Shown: positions 1-7,389, numbered from the stretch's first letter. The stretch: DNA of 13,343 bases from Bryobacterales bacterium (GCA_003164075.1 PLRZ01000228.1:1-13343); one strand, 5' to 3'. The notes: generated by a model not told the origin, from the letters alone. Numbers and translations are program-made.

Positions 1-79
1 AGCTCTCGCCATCGAAAGGAAGGGCTCAGCCCATTTTCCCCGCCGGTCTGAAATTGCGGGGCGACATCAGGAGTTCTGA
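1..79 (-). repeat. Partial dispersed repeat, end module abutting motB
   Basis: This stretch is a near-identical inverted copy of 2897-2974. It contains the 18-bp terminus cgacatcaggagttctga at 62-79, the segment reading ccccgc-aatttc, and the piece ctttcgatggcgagagct when read on the minus strand. The element runs off the left edge of the window, so its full size is unknown. Its terminal base lies two bases from the motB stop codon (82-84). It is most easily read as one end of the same MITE-like element that is complete at 2897-3113. Confidence 0.75.
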
Positions 80-81
80 AT

Positions 82-906
82 TTACTTCTTTTTCGGCTCG
101 GCGGGAGTCTGGGGCGGGGGCGAGGTTCGGACAGCGGATTTCGCCACGGTTTGATTGAGAATTACGATGTCCACCCGCCGGTTTCTGGCTCTTCCTGCTT
201 CCGTGTCGTTGGATTCCTTGGGAACGGTATCGGCATAGCCCACCACGGCCAGACGCTCGTGAGGAATCCCGAAGCGGGTGCTCAGCAGATCGAGCATGGC
301 GATGCCGCGGGCGGCGGAAAGTTCCCAATTGTTGTGAAAACGGGCTGTGTGGATAGGTTGCGAATCGGTGTGGCCTTCCAGCCGGATGGGATTCGGAGAG
401 TCGCGGAACAGAGTGGCTATCTTATTGATGGCGTCAAAGGTTTTGGGATCGATGGTATCGTCGCCGGAGGGGAAGAACGCCGCCTGCTGCAGGCTGATCA
501 CCAAGCCGCGCTCTTCCTGTTTGATTTCCAGTTTTCCGGCTTGGATCTCCGCCTGGAGCGCTTCGCTCAGGTATTTCAGTTTGGGCATGAGTTCCAAAGA
601 GGTAGGCGGCGGCGGTGCATTGGGCTCATTTTTCGGTTCGGAGCCGCCGGGGCCTTTCAACATGGCATTGCCAGAACCCTTTTCGTCGACGGTTCCGCCT
701 AGCACCTCGTGGACCATGGCTTGCACTCCGCCCTTATCGAGGGCATCGGTCACCGATTCGGAAATCTCGCGCGCCTTGGCTTTATCGGTTTGCGAGGAGG
801 CGAACATCACTACAAAGAAGGCGAACAGCAGCGTGATGAAGTCCGCATAGGACACCAGCCAGCGTTCGTGGTTGACGTGACCCTCGTGTTTCTTTTTGCG
901 GGCCAA
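82..906 (-). CDS. motB: Flagellar motor stator protein MotB
   Basis: This 274-residue protein is the peptidoglycan-anchoring half of the MotA4MotB2 proton-channel stator in the inner membrane. It opens with a basic N-terminus and the MotB signature HERWLVSYADFITLLFAFF. Asp22 in SYAD is the expected proton-binding residue, and one membrane helix spans about residues 17-36. A Pro-rich linker follows near residues 90-103. An OmpA-like peptidoglycan-binding domain (about 125-255) has LEGHTDS and GRARNRRVDI. The start codon is TTG. An in-frame TAG two codons upstream excludes a longer form, and an AAGG lies about 10 bp before it. MotA normally sits directly upstream with little or no gap, but here about 470 bp of repeat-rich DNA intervenes, so co-transcription is uncertain. 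Identification is firm. Confidence 0.96.
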   Translation of the reverse strand: MARKKKHEGHVNHERWLVSYADFITLLFAFFVVMFASSQTDKAKAREISESVTDALDKGGVQAMVHEVLGGTVDEKGSGNAMLKGPGGSEPKNEPNAPPPPTSLELMPKLKYLSEALQAEIQAGKLEIKQEERGLVISLQQAAFFPSGDDTIDPKTFDAINKIATLFRDSPNPIRLEGHTDSQPIHTARFHNNWELSAARGIAMLDLLSTRFGIPHERLAVVGYADTVPKESNDTEAGRARNRRVDIVILNQTVAKSAVRTSPPPQTPAEPKKK

Positions 907-962
907 AGTCTAGCCGCCTTCTCTCACTGCACACATAGGCCGTCCCCGGCTCATGGTCCGTG

Positions 963-981
963 TATCGGGCGCCGCCCGATA
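963..981. repeat. 9-bp-arm palindrome in the motA-motB spacer
   Basis: The arms TATCGGGCG and CGCCCGATA are perfect and separated by one base. A stem with so small a loop is more likely to act as a DNA dyad or repeat-element core than as an RNA hairpin. It lies in the 470-bp spacer between motA and motB (907-1376), where I see no gene. Apart from this palindrome and the element at 1081-1243, I see nothing assignable in that spacer. Confidence 0.5.
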
Positions 982-1080
982 GCGGAGGGTGCGCGGGACT
1001 CTGCGGACGATTCCGTCAACGGCGGCTTTCGGAGCATTCGCCTCCTTGGATAGCGCCGCGGGCGCGTCAGGCGAACCAAT

Positions 1081-1243
1081 AGCTGGTTTCTGTCGCGAAA
1101 CTCCGACGCGTAACGGCAATACCGCTCCCTGGCGGTCGCGGCTCAGTAACAAGTCCCGTGAAATCATCGCAGCGTTTTCCGAGCCGCGCGCGTTAGCAAG
1201 CGTTCCTTGCCACTTGAAGCGAGTTTCGCGACGGAAACCAGCT
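1081..1243. repeat. 163-bp TIR-bounded repeat element between motA and motB
   Basis: The ends are inverted repeats of 23 bp with one mismatch: agctggtttctgtcgcgaaa ctc at 1081-1103, and its complement at 1221-1243. The interior from 1111 carries taacggcaataccgctccct and a short stem with ACCGC/GCGGT arms. It then reads through to ccttgccacttgaag. A diverged copy of this interior and of its gagtttcgcga end lies at 3185-3317. The 9-mer ccaatagct occurs on both flanks (1076-1084 and 1249-1257), which could be a target duplication or part of the repeat. It has no coding capacity worth calling and fits a non-autonomous mobile or REP-type element. Confidence 0.65.
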
Positions 1244-1376
1244 AATAGCCAATAGCTTCGTCGCAAGTCAGTGGTTCCATCTATAGCGCCGACTGCTGAA
1301 AGCCGACCGTAAAAAGCCTGCCGCAAAGCCGCGCCGCGCCACATCAAAGTACCCCGATCGTTGCGACACATGCGGG

Positions 1377-2234
1377 TTAGCCCTCCGCTGAAACGGGTTG
1401 GCCGGCGGGACCGCGCTTGGCCGACGCGGCCTTCTTGCTACCCGCGGAGTGTTGCTGCAGGTAGGCATCCAATTTGGTGCGAATCAGCTTGGGGTTCAGA
1501 CCTTCCACAATGGAAAGCACGCCTTCGAGCATCAGTTCGCGGATTTGCACCGTGGCCTGCATGCGGGACCGGAGCTTACTGCCCGCCGGCAGGAAGAACA
1601 AGTTGGCGGAACCGACACCGTAGATCGTGGCCACAAAGGCGCCGGCGATGCCTTTTCCAACCGCTTCGATATCCGCCAGGTTCTGCATGACGTGGATCAA
1701 GCCGATGACCGCGCCGATAATCCCGATGGTGGGAGCATAACCGCCGGCGGCTTCGTATGCCTTGGCCTCGGCTTCGCCTTCGTGTTCCACCAGCGACAGG
1801 TCGAGTTCCATAATGCTGCGGATCTGGCTCATCTCGATGCCGTCCACCGCCAGATTCAGCGCCTTCTTCAGGAACGGATCGGCAACGTTGCCGGCGGCCT
1901 GTTCCAGCGATACGATACCCTGTTTGCGGGCCTGTGTGGCGTATTCGATGATTTCGTCGATGGTGTTCGCGGGGGATTGGGTGCGGTCGAGAAATACCAG
2001 TATGACGTGCTGGGCGGCCCGCACTAAGACATTCATGGGAGTGGTGACCATTACCGCGCCAATGGTGCCTCCAAAAACGATGATCGCCGCGGACACTTGA
2101 TAAAGGTGACGCAACTCCCCTTTTTCCAGCAACATGCCGCCCAGGATCCCGCCGAGGCCAACCACCAGGCCTAAGAGCGAGGCCAGATCCGGCCTGGTCG
2201 AAACTCCCTTTTTCCCCGCCTTGGATTCAGCCAT
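1377..2234 (-). CDS. motA: Flagellar motor stator protein MotA
   Basis: This 285-residue inner-membrane protein forms the stator ring around MotB and couples proton flow to rotor torque. Four membrane segments are visible: LASLLGLVVGLGGILGGM near the N-terminus, then VSAAIIVFGGTIGAVMV. The last two are PTIGIIGAVIGLIHVM and GAFVATIYGVGSANLFFLP. The cytoplasmic loop carries RKQGIVSLE, matching the Arg/Glu pair that contacts FliG in known MotA proteins. The start chosen is the ATG at 2234 (MAESKAGKK), after a GGGGG-containing stretch. A longer reading from 2279 would run deep into flbD. Its first 8 bases overlap the flbD stop (ATGGCTGA), implying translational coupling. Length and topology are ordinary. 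Confidence 0.95.
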   Translation of the reverse strand: MAESKAGKKGVSTRPDLASLLGLVVGLGGILGGMLLEKGELRHLYQVSAAIIVFGGTIGAVMVTTPMNVLVRAAQHVILVFLDRTQSPANTIDEIIEYATQARKQGIVSLEQAAGNVADPFLKKALNLAVDGIEMSQIRSIMELDLSLVEHEGEAEAKAYEAAGGYAPTIGIIGAVIGLIHVMQNLADIEAVGKGIAGAFVATIYGVGSANLFFLPAGSKLRSRMQATVQIRELMLEGVLSIVEGLNPKLIRTKLDAYLQQHSAGSKKAASAKRGPAGQPVSAEG

Positions 2235-2466
2235 TTTGCACCCCCGGTGCAACCCTGCTTCCGGCCGGACCGGCAACACCGGGACCCGCCACGATTGACC
2301 GCCGGAAGTTTACCACCCGTTCGACCAGTTCGTCGGAAGACTCCAGGACCATAATTTTCTCGCCCGTGGTAAGGCTGATGACGGTATCGGGAGTCATCTC
2401 GATCTGCGCTATCAAATCGCTATTGAGAACCATGGGTGTGTGATTGAGGCGTGTGACGTAGATCAT
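2227..2466 (-). CDS. flbD: FlbD-family flagellar protein
   Basis: This is a small protein of 79 residues beginning MIYVTRLNHTPMVLNSDLIA, which matches the short FlbD family that usually precedes motA in Gram-positive and many other flagellar operons. The family core continues as IEMTPDTVISLTTGEKIMV followed by ESSDELVERV. It is not the Caulobacter transcription factor of the same name. Its molecular role in the family is poorly defined. The C-terminal 20 residues, rich in Gly, Pro and Ala, extend beyond the usual 60-70 residue core. The start at 2466 fits the family N-terminus. Longer starts at 2487 or 2496 are possible but would add a non-conserved leader. It overlaps motA by 8 bp. Confidence 0.88.
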   Translation of the reverse strand: MIYVTRLNHTPMVLNSDLIAQIEMTPDTVISLTTGEKIMVLESSDELVERVVNFRRSIVAGPGVAGPAGSRVAPGVQNG

Positions 2467-2570
2467 CTTCCGGCTCTTTGAACACATCGGTGACATACGG
2501 GCAAAATTCTACGAAAAACGGGCCAAATAAAACTAGAAACTCCCCGGATTGTACCGATGAGCATGTTGTG

Positions 2571-2867
2571 ATGCCGCTCACGGAAACCCGTTCGTCCTCT
2601 CTCGCCGTCCGTCAGGCACAAACGCTGTTGCGGGCCTGGGTTTGTGGCGATCTGCCCAGACTACAGGCGGAATTGGATCGCAGTACGTTCATTTTCAATG
2701 GCGCGGATACCCACCCCGACAGCGAGCAGATGGAACTCCTGAAGTCCGTTGCCTGCCAGATGAGAACCTGTCGCGACCTATACGCCGAACGCTCCACCGA
2801 TCCGCAATTGGGGCTGTGCGTGGATCTGCTGGTGCATTTGGCCAGTTGTTTCGTTTATAAGGATTAA
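2571..2867 (+). CDS. Small hypothetical protein divergent from flbD
   Basis: A 98-residue soluble protein that I do not recognise. It is predicted mostly helical, with a Leu-rich stretch (SLAVRQAQTLLRAWVCGDL), five Cys residues, no signal peptide and no membrane segment. The ATG at 2571 is chosen because the upstream part of the frame (from 2478) is Asn/Thr-rich, unlike the rest, and overlaps the flbD start. A GTG at 2568 is equally possible, and no good Shine-Dalgarno is visible. It lies inside a flagellar locus and is transcribed away from flbD across a roughly 105-bp gap. A flagellar accessory or regulatory role is therefore a guess from position only. It is immediately followed by the repeat block starting at 2897. 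Confidence 0.55.
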   Translation: MPLTETRSSSLAVRQAQTLLRAWVCGDLPRLQAELDRSTFIFNGADTHPDSEQMELLKSVACQMRTCRDLYAERSTDPQLGLCVDLLVHLASCFVYKD

Positions 2868-2896
2868 AAGGGGCCCACTATTACCGGGTTACAAAG

Positions 2897-3113
2897 TCAG
2901 AACTCCTGATGTCGCCCCGCAATTTCTGCCTGGCGGGGAAAATAGCCTGAGCCATTCCTTTCGATGGCGAGAGCTTCGCAGGTGGGGCAGGCGGCGCCGC
3001 CTGCCCGCCCGCGCTGAATTTGGGACCGCGGCTCGAATAGGATCGAGGGCAGGCGAGCACCGCCTGCCCCACCTGCGGGCTCACTGCAAATTCCACGACA
3101 TCGGGAGTTCTGA
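2897..3113. repeat. 217-bp MITE-like element with TIRs and long hairpin
   Basis: Both ends carry an 18-bp inverted repeat with one mismatch: tcagaactcctgatgtcg at 2897-2914 and cgacatcgggagttctga at 3096-3113. Inside is a perfect 17-bp inverted repeat, GCAGGTGGGGCAGGCGG at 2978-2994 and its complement at 3060-3076. The left arm has a further nested palindrome aggcggcgccgcct. A 3-bp aag stands on each outer flank, which is too short to prove a target duplication. There is no ORF of note. The left 78 bp recur inverted at 1-79, and the terminus recurs at 8974. The structure fits a non-autonomous transposable or REP/REPIN-like element. Confidence 0.75.
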
Positions 3114-3118
3114 AAGTG

Positions 3119-3394
3119 TGGGGCAGGCTTCAGCCTGCGGCGGGCTTCAGCCCGCTCTTGCCGCACCGCGAGATGCGAGTTCCGTAACGGCAAGACCGCT
3201 CCCTGGCGGTCGCGGCTCGGTATCAAGTCCCGTGGAATCAGGCGCGGCGTTACAGAGCCCGGCCCAGAAGGCAGCCCGCCAGCAAGCGGTCCTTGCCATT
3301 TGAAGTGAGTTTCGCGAGTTGTCCTACCGCCCTCTTCCGTACTCCTATGCTGAAGGTCGAATATCTCGAGGCCGGACGGGCTGAAGCCTGCCCC
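3119..3394. repeat. Composite repeat block beside the fliM 3' end
   Basis: The block is bounded by ggggcaggcttcagcc at the left (from 3119) and its complement ggctgaagcctgcccc at 3379-3394. At the left end are two tandem perfect mini-hairpins, gcaggcttcagcctgc (3123-3138) and gcgggcttcagcccgc (3140-3155). The middle, 3185-3317, is a diverged second copy of the 1111-1231 repeat, including the stem GACCGC/GCGGTC and the gagtttcgcga end. This looks like repeat nested in repeat. It starts six bases after the previous element and ends about 30 bp beyond the fliM-like stop codon. No gene is visible in it. Confidence 0.65.
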
Positions 3395-3426
3395 TCGAGT
3401 TCAAAATACAAGCCAACTGCTCTCCC

Positions 3427-4305
3427 TCAACTGGCCGGATCCACCACGGCATCCACCTGCAAACCGTGCCGGTCGCCAATGGCGATCCATTCCCCTCGAA
3501 ATTTTGCCTTCCCGTTGACTAGACACTCCAGTTGCGAGCCGGCGGGCTCGGTGAGTACCAGAATCTGCCCCGCTTGCATGGCCGCCAGATCGCCCAGGCG
3601 TATCGAGGAACCACCCAGGACGGCTTCCAGTTGCACCGTCGCCCCGCTCACCGCGTCCAGACGGGCAGTCCGCGCGGCAGTTTCGCCGGCCACCTCGGCG
3701 GCCGCCTTCTGTTCGTTTTCGAGGGCCGCCAGCCGCACCGCCAGTACCGGCACTGCAACACGAAAGGTATTTTCGCTCTCCGCGATCGTTACCTTACAAT
3801 TCAAGACCAGAGCCGTACCGTCCAGGTCCGCGGTCTGACGCACTTCCTCCGCGGTACCCATGGATTTCATGCTCAGAGAGATGCCGCTGGGAGTCCAGGC
3901 GGCATCGAGGGAGGCGATCAGAATCTGGAAGAACTCGCGCAACACGTGCCGTTCGATCTCCGTGATGGTGCCGCGGGCCGCCAGAGCGGCTGTTTCCGGC
4001 GCGCCCAGCAGAATGTCCAGGATGCGAAACACCAATCGGGCGCTCAGGCCCATCCACGCCTGGCCGCGCGTGGGAGCCAGGTCGAACGCGATCACGCAGG
4101 CGTCCGTGGCGCTCGTTTCCAGGAAGCTCACCACCGGCAATTGGTCGATTCCGGTGGGACTGGCTTTGACAGGCGTATACAGGTACCTGGTAAGCGCCAG
4201 CCCCAGGGATTGCAGGAACTGTTGATGGATGGCGTCGACGAATGGAACGCGATCCGCCGGAAGGCGGTCGGGATTGCAGACATCGTAAGCGGGATCCGGA
4301 ATCAT
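3427..4305 (-). CDS. fliM: FliM-like flagellar switch protein, lacking the N-terminal CheY-binding peptide
   Basis: This 292-residue protein is a FliM-family C-ring component. YDVCNPDRLPADRVPFVDAI followed by the HQQFLQSL segment matches the start of the FliM middle domain. ARLVFRILDILLG and ITEIERHVLREF also follow FliM. A FliN/SpoA domain occupies about residues 215-285 (VQLEAVLGGSSIRLGDLAAM). Two usual features are absent. It starts directly at the middle domain, so there is no DEIDALL peptide for CheY-P, and the GGxG FliG-contact motif reads GAPE (101-104). The start is well fixed by an AGGAG about 7 bp upstream, and it follows flgL by 14 bp. Placement at the end of an flgKL operon, with no fliN beside it, is unusual. 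It may be a divergent paralogue of a main FliM encoded elsewhere. Confidence 0.85.
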   Translation of the reverse strand: MIPDPAYDVCNPDRLPADRVPFVDAIHQQFLQSLGLALTRYLYTPVKASPTGIDQLPVVSFLETSATDACVIAFDLAPTRGQAWMGLSARLVFRILDILLGAPETAALAARGTITEIERHVLREFFQILIASLDAAWTPSGISLSMKSMGTAEEVRQTADLDGTALVLNCKVTIAESENTFRVAVPVLAVRLAALENEQKAAAEVAGETAARTARLDAVSGATVQLEAVLGGSSIRLGDLAAMQAGQILVLTEPAGSQLECLVNGKAKFRGEWIAIGDRHGLQVDAVVDPAS

Positions 4306-4319
4306 GGCAATCTCCTTCG

Positions 4320-5243
4320 TCAGGCCAGAAAGCTGAACAGGTTTTTCATCTGGGCTACATTGGCCTCCACCGACATGGAAGCCTGCTGCTGCACCTGCAG
4401 TTGGGCGATCTCCGTAGCCGTGGTGGGGATGTCGGTATCTTGCAGGCCGCTCAATTCGGTTTGCTGCTGGACTTGAAACTTCTGCGCCAGATCGGTGGCG
4501 CCTTGCACGCGATTTTCCACCTCGCCGTAGAATGCGAGCTGGTCGTTCAGGTAGGTGTCGGCCGACTTCAGAGAATCGCTCGCGGTGGCGATCCCCGCCG
4601 TGTCGTTATTGGTCAGCGCCGTCTCGAGCGTCTGCATCGCCGCGAAGACATTCCCGGTGGCCGGCGTCCCATCGGGATTGCGGGCGTCGAAGATTTGCTG
4701 CGCGGTCCTAGCTACGGCGAACGACGTGCCGTCGACGCTCTGAATGACACGCGTGGCCGCACTCGTCACCAGTTGCTGCACGCCTTCCGGCTGGGTGGGA
4801 TCCAGCTTGTAAGGCGCCTGGCTATCCTGGTCGCCGCTGAAGATATAGCGGCCGTTCACGCTGGTCTGCGCGATTCCCACAAGCGTCTGCTGCAAGCCGG
4901 CGATCTGCTGCGCCAGGCTGGTCCGCGTGTCCGCGGATGCCGTGGAACTGGCGCCCTCCGCCGCCAGGGAGATGGCGTTTTCCACCGCCTGGACCGCGGT
5001 CTGCAGAGCCGAATCGGCGGTGTTCACTTCCGTCGTGACGCTGCTCAGGTTCGCCTGGATCTGCTGGTTGTTGGCGATGGCCGTTTGGGTCTGCAGAATT
5101 TCGGCGATGGCCGCGGGATCGTCCGACGGTTGCTGCAGCCGGTAACCGGAGCTGATTTGCCCTTGCGCCTGCTGCAACTGCGTCTCGGTCCTCGCCAGAT
5201 CCGCCAGATATTGCTGTGTGGTCCCGCTGATATTGGGAAACAT
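4320..5243 (-). CDS. flgL: Flagellar hook-filament junction protein FlgL (HAP3)
   Basis: This 307-residue secreted protein caps the hook-FlgK junction and seats the filament. It has a flagellin-like N-terminal coiled region with the family motif QGQISSGYRLQQPSDDPAAI. A central domain contains VNGRYIFSGDQD, which is typical of FlgL. The C-terminal helix ends AQMKNLFSFLA, matching the 'Y-xx-L..l' type tail. It has no Sec signal, as expected for export through the flagellar type III system. It is rich in Gln, Ala and Thr. An AAGGAA lies about 7 bp before the ATG. It follows flgK by 20 bp. Length is normal. Confidence 0.95.
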   Translation of the reverse strand: MFPNISGTTQQYLADLARTETQLQQAQGQISSGYRLQQPSDDPAAIAEILQTQTAIANNQQIQANLSSVTTEVNTADSALQTAVQAVENAISLAAEGASSTASADTRTSLAQQIAGLQQTLVGIAQTSVNGRYIFSGDQDSQAPYKLDPTQPEGVQQLVTSAATRVIQSVDGTSFAVARTAQQIFDARNPDGTPATGNVFAAMQTLETALTNNDTAGIATASDSLKSADTYLNDQLAFYGEVENRVQGATDLAQKFQVQQQTELSGLQDTDIPTTATEIAQLQVQQQASMSVEANVAQMKNLFSFLA

Positions 5244-5263
5244 GGAAATTCCTTAAGGCTCCA

Positions 5264-6706
5264 TCACGTTGTCACCGTCATCATGTTCATGGTGGTATCG
5301 AGCACGTCATTCAACACCGTTAGCACCTGTGCGGTGGCCTGGTAGGCGCGCTGGAACTGAAGCACGCTGGTAGCTTGTTCGTCCAGATTCACCCCCGAGA
5401 CCTGGTCCCTCAACGTGGTGGCCTGGCTGGCTACCTGCTGTTGGGTGGTCTGGTTGGTGGTGGCAGTCTGGTTCTCCTGGCCCACCGAACTGGCAATCTG
5501 CCCCAGAAACTCGACCAGGTTCATCCCGTCGATGTTTCCCGCGGTATTGCCGGCGTTGCCCAGGTCCGCGAGTTGGTTGGCGATGCCGTTGGCCGTACCG
5601 GAAGAATCCACCGGGGCCAGTTGACTGCCGGTAATCGCCGGATTCAGGGCCAGGCTTGCCGCCGCGTGAGTGGCATCCGAGGAATCGTAGGTGAACAATG
5701 CCACGCCCGATGCCGCGCCGGCACTGGACGACACCGTGCCCGATTCCAGAATCTGGTTCACCGTATCGGCCAGCGTCTTGGCGAATTGGTTCAGCGACCC
5801 GGCCTGCTGCGAGTCTCCCAGCAAAGAGCCCAGGACGCGATTGCGGACGTCCAGCAGCCCGCCCAGTTGGCCGCTGTCGACTTGCGAGGTGATGTCGGCG
5901 CCGGCTGAATCCACGATATGCGCGGTGGGCGGCGATGACGGATTGGCCGCCGGCGGGTTGGTGTCCACCGAATCCACCACTTGGAGCGCATTGACCTGGT
6001 CGCCGATCACCAGCGGAGTGCCACCGCCCAACATCACCGTGACCGTGCCATCCGTCTGCGTCACAGTGGTGAAGTTAGTAAGTTGCGACAGGTTATCCAA
6101 AGAGGAGTATAACTGGGCTTCCGTTCCAGGGTCCGGCTGGGTCTGCTGCACCACCTGCTCGTTGTATTGCTGAATCTGGGCGGCGATGGTATTGATCTGC
6201 GAGACGGTGGAGCCGATCTGGGTGTCCAACTGCTGCGAAGTGCTGGAGAGCGAATTGGCCAGCCCGTTCACCGAACTGGCGAGGCTCTGGGCGCTGCTGA
6301 GCACGGTCTGTTGGGCGGTGGCGTCGTTCGGCGTGGCGCTCCAGGCGGAAAAGGCGCTCAGCAGATTGTTGAGCGCCGCCGGCAGACCGCCGGTTCCCGA
6401 GACATCGAAGAAACTTTCGATGGCGCCGGTGGCGTTTGCCTGCGCGGTATATTTTCCCAACGTCTGGGTCTGCAGTTGGACCTGTTCCTCGGCGTAATCG
6501 TCGCGGGAATCCTGCAGGCCGTGGGCCGCCACCCCGCCGGTCAGCCCTCCGGTTACCACCAGCGGCAAGGCTTCCAGATTCAGGGTTTGCGTGGCATATC
6601 CGGGCGTCGAAGAATTATTGACGTTGTTCTGAATGACGCCCAGCGCCTGCTGAAATACATCCAGCGCATTTCCGGAACTCGTCAACGCCGCCAGGAGATT
6701 GGACAT
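5264..6706 (-). CDS. flgK: Flagellar hook-associated protein FlgK (HAP1)
   Basis: This 480-residue protein is the first hook-filament junction protein. The N-terminus has the rod/hook signature with NNVNNSSTPGYATQTL. The region QLDTQIGSTVSQINTIAAQI is the conserved FlgK coiled coil, and QLYSSLDNLSQLTNFT follows the NELDQRDQLV.LS box of the family, here degenerate. The C-terminal helix has GVNLDEQATSVLQFQRAYQA and ends VLDTTMNMMTV. The size is at the short end for FlgK, with a compact variable domain. It starts 6 bp after the flgN-like stop, and the Shine-Dalgarno is poor, so coupling to the upstream gene is likely. Confidence 0.95.
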   Translation of the reverse strand: MSNLLAALTSSGNALDVFQQALGVIQNNVNNSSTPGYATQTLNLEALPLVVTGGLTGGVAAHGLQDSRDDYAEEQVQLQTQTLGKYTAQANATGAIESFFDVSGTGGLPAALNNLLSAFSAWSATPNDATAQQTVLSSAQSLASSVNGLANSLSSTSQQLDTQIGSTVSQINTIAAQIQQYNEQVVQQTQPDPGTEAQLYSSLDNLSQLTNFTTVTQTDGTVTVMLGGGTPLVIGDQVNALQVVDSVDTNPPAANPSSPPTAHIVDSAGADITSQVDSGQLGGLLDVRNRVLGSLLGDSQQAGSLNQFAKTLADTVNQILESGTVSSSAGAASGVALFTYDSSDATHAAASLALNPAITGSQLAPVDSSGTANGIANQLADLGNAGNTAGNIDGMNLVEFLGQIASSVGQENQTATTNQTTQQQVASQATTLRDQVSGVNLDEQATSVLQFQRAYQATAQVLTVLNDVLDTTMNMMTVTT

Positions 6707-6712
6707 GATCCA

Positions 6713-7081
6713 TCAGGCATGCACTTCGGGTTCCAATTCGGCCGATTCGCCGGCGATGCATCCATCCGCATCGTAAGTGGGAGGCGCGCCACCGGTGCGG
6801 GCCAGTAGACCCCGATGGAAAGCCACGCACGCGTCCACTACCCTGGTCGCCTGCATGACTTCCTTTTTGACGGCGACAATCGTGTCGCGAAGCTGGGCCG
6901 TGTGGGGAACGTCGCCGGCGCGTACCGCGCTTTCGAAAACCCGCACATCGCCCACCGCGGCCGCCAGCAGTTCGCGGGAGCTTTCCACTGCCGGAAGATC
7001 GGCCGGATTCCACTGCGCCAGCGCCTGCCTGATACCCGAACGGGCACGGTCGAGATGGGCAGCGGCTATATCCGGCGTCAT
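6713..7081 (-). CDS. FlgN-like export chaperone (by position and shape)
   Basis: A 122-residue, mostly helical, acidic protein with heptad-like stretches (LDRARSGIRQALAQW, SRELLAAAVGDVRVFESAVR, QLRDTIVAVKKEVMQATRVV). FlgN chaperones are helical hairpins of about 110-150 residues encoded between flgM and flgK, and they escort FlgK and FlgL to the export gate. That is exactly this gene's position. The sequence itself shows no motif I can call diagnostic, so the name rests on context. The start ATG shares a base with the flgM stop (TAATG), indicating coupled translation. The acidic C-terminal tail has one Cys. Confidence 0.65.
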   Translation of the reverse strand: MTPDIAAAHLDRARSGIRQALAQWNPADLPAVESSRELLAAAVGDVRVFESAVRAGDVPHTAQLRDTIVAVKKEVMQATRVVDACVAFHRGLLARTGGAPPTYDADGCIAGESAELEPEVHA

Positions 7082-7386
7082 TACTCGCTCTCCGTACTTC
7101 CCGCCTGCAAGGCGTTATTCACGATGGCATGGCTTACGTCCATGGAATTCACCTGATACCGGCCGCTCTGGTACACCGCCGCCAAGTCCTGAACACGCGC
7201 GGCGCGCTGGCTCCCTTGAGCCGACAGCGCCTCCGAGAGCGAGGAAATCCGGACCTGATCTTCTCCGTCGGCAGTGGACCCGGAAGAGGTCCCGCCGGTG
7301 GTGGAAGTGCGCGACAGTTCCTGGGCGCGGCTGGTTTCGGATGCCGCCGTCCCTGCCAAACCATCATTGTATATTCGGATGCTCAT
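7081..7386 (-). CDS. flgM: Anti-sigma-28 factor FlgM
   Basis: This 101-residue protein belongs to the FlgM family, which holds the flagellar sigma factor FliA (sigma-28) inactive until the hook is complete and FlgM is exported. The N-terminus MSIRIYNDGLAG resembles the FlgM export end, and the middle is low complexity (Thr/Ser/Gly), as expected for an intrinsically disordered protein. The C-terminal part has DQVRISSLSEAL and then RVQDLAAVYQSGRYQVNSMDVSHAIVNN across about residues 60-92. This follows the FlgM sigma-binding pattern R..ki..ik..i..G.Y.vd...iA..ii. The ATG at 7386 is chosen over the longer frame from 7443. A 7-bp-arm hairpin lies 3 bases before it, with a GGAAAG in its loop. Confidence 0.88.
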   Translation of the reverse strand: MSIRIYNDGLAGTAASETSRAQELSRTSTTGGTSSGSTADGEDQVRISSLSEALSAQGSQRAARVQDLAAVYQSGRYQVNSMDVSHAIVNNALQAGSTESE

Positions 7387-7389
7387 AGC

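Noticed and set aside
910..1371. 153-codon minus-strand frame between motA and motB
   Set aside because: It runs through the TIR repeat element and its palindromes, and no protein family is seen.
2978..3076. CRISPR-like repeats
   Set aside because: Repeats are inverted and few, with no regular spacing or spacers and no cas genes.
2897..3226. 109-codon minus-strand frame
   Set aside because: Entirely made of dispersed repeat sequence; a similar frame arises at the other repeat copy.
4242..5345. 367-codon plus-strand frame opposite flgL
   Set aside because: Arg/Gly/Leu-rich antisense shadow of flgL; flgL and fliM-like genes are clear on the other strand.
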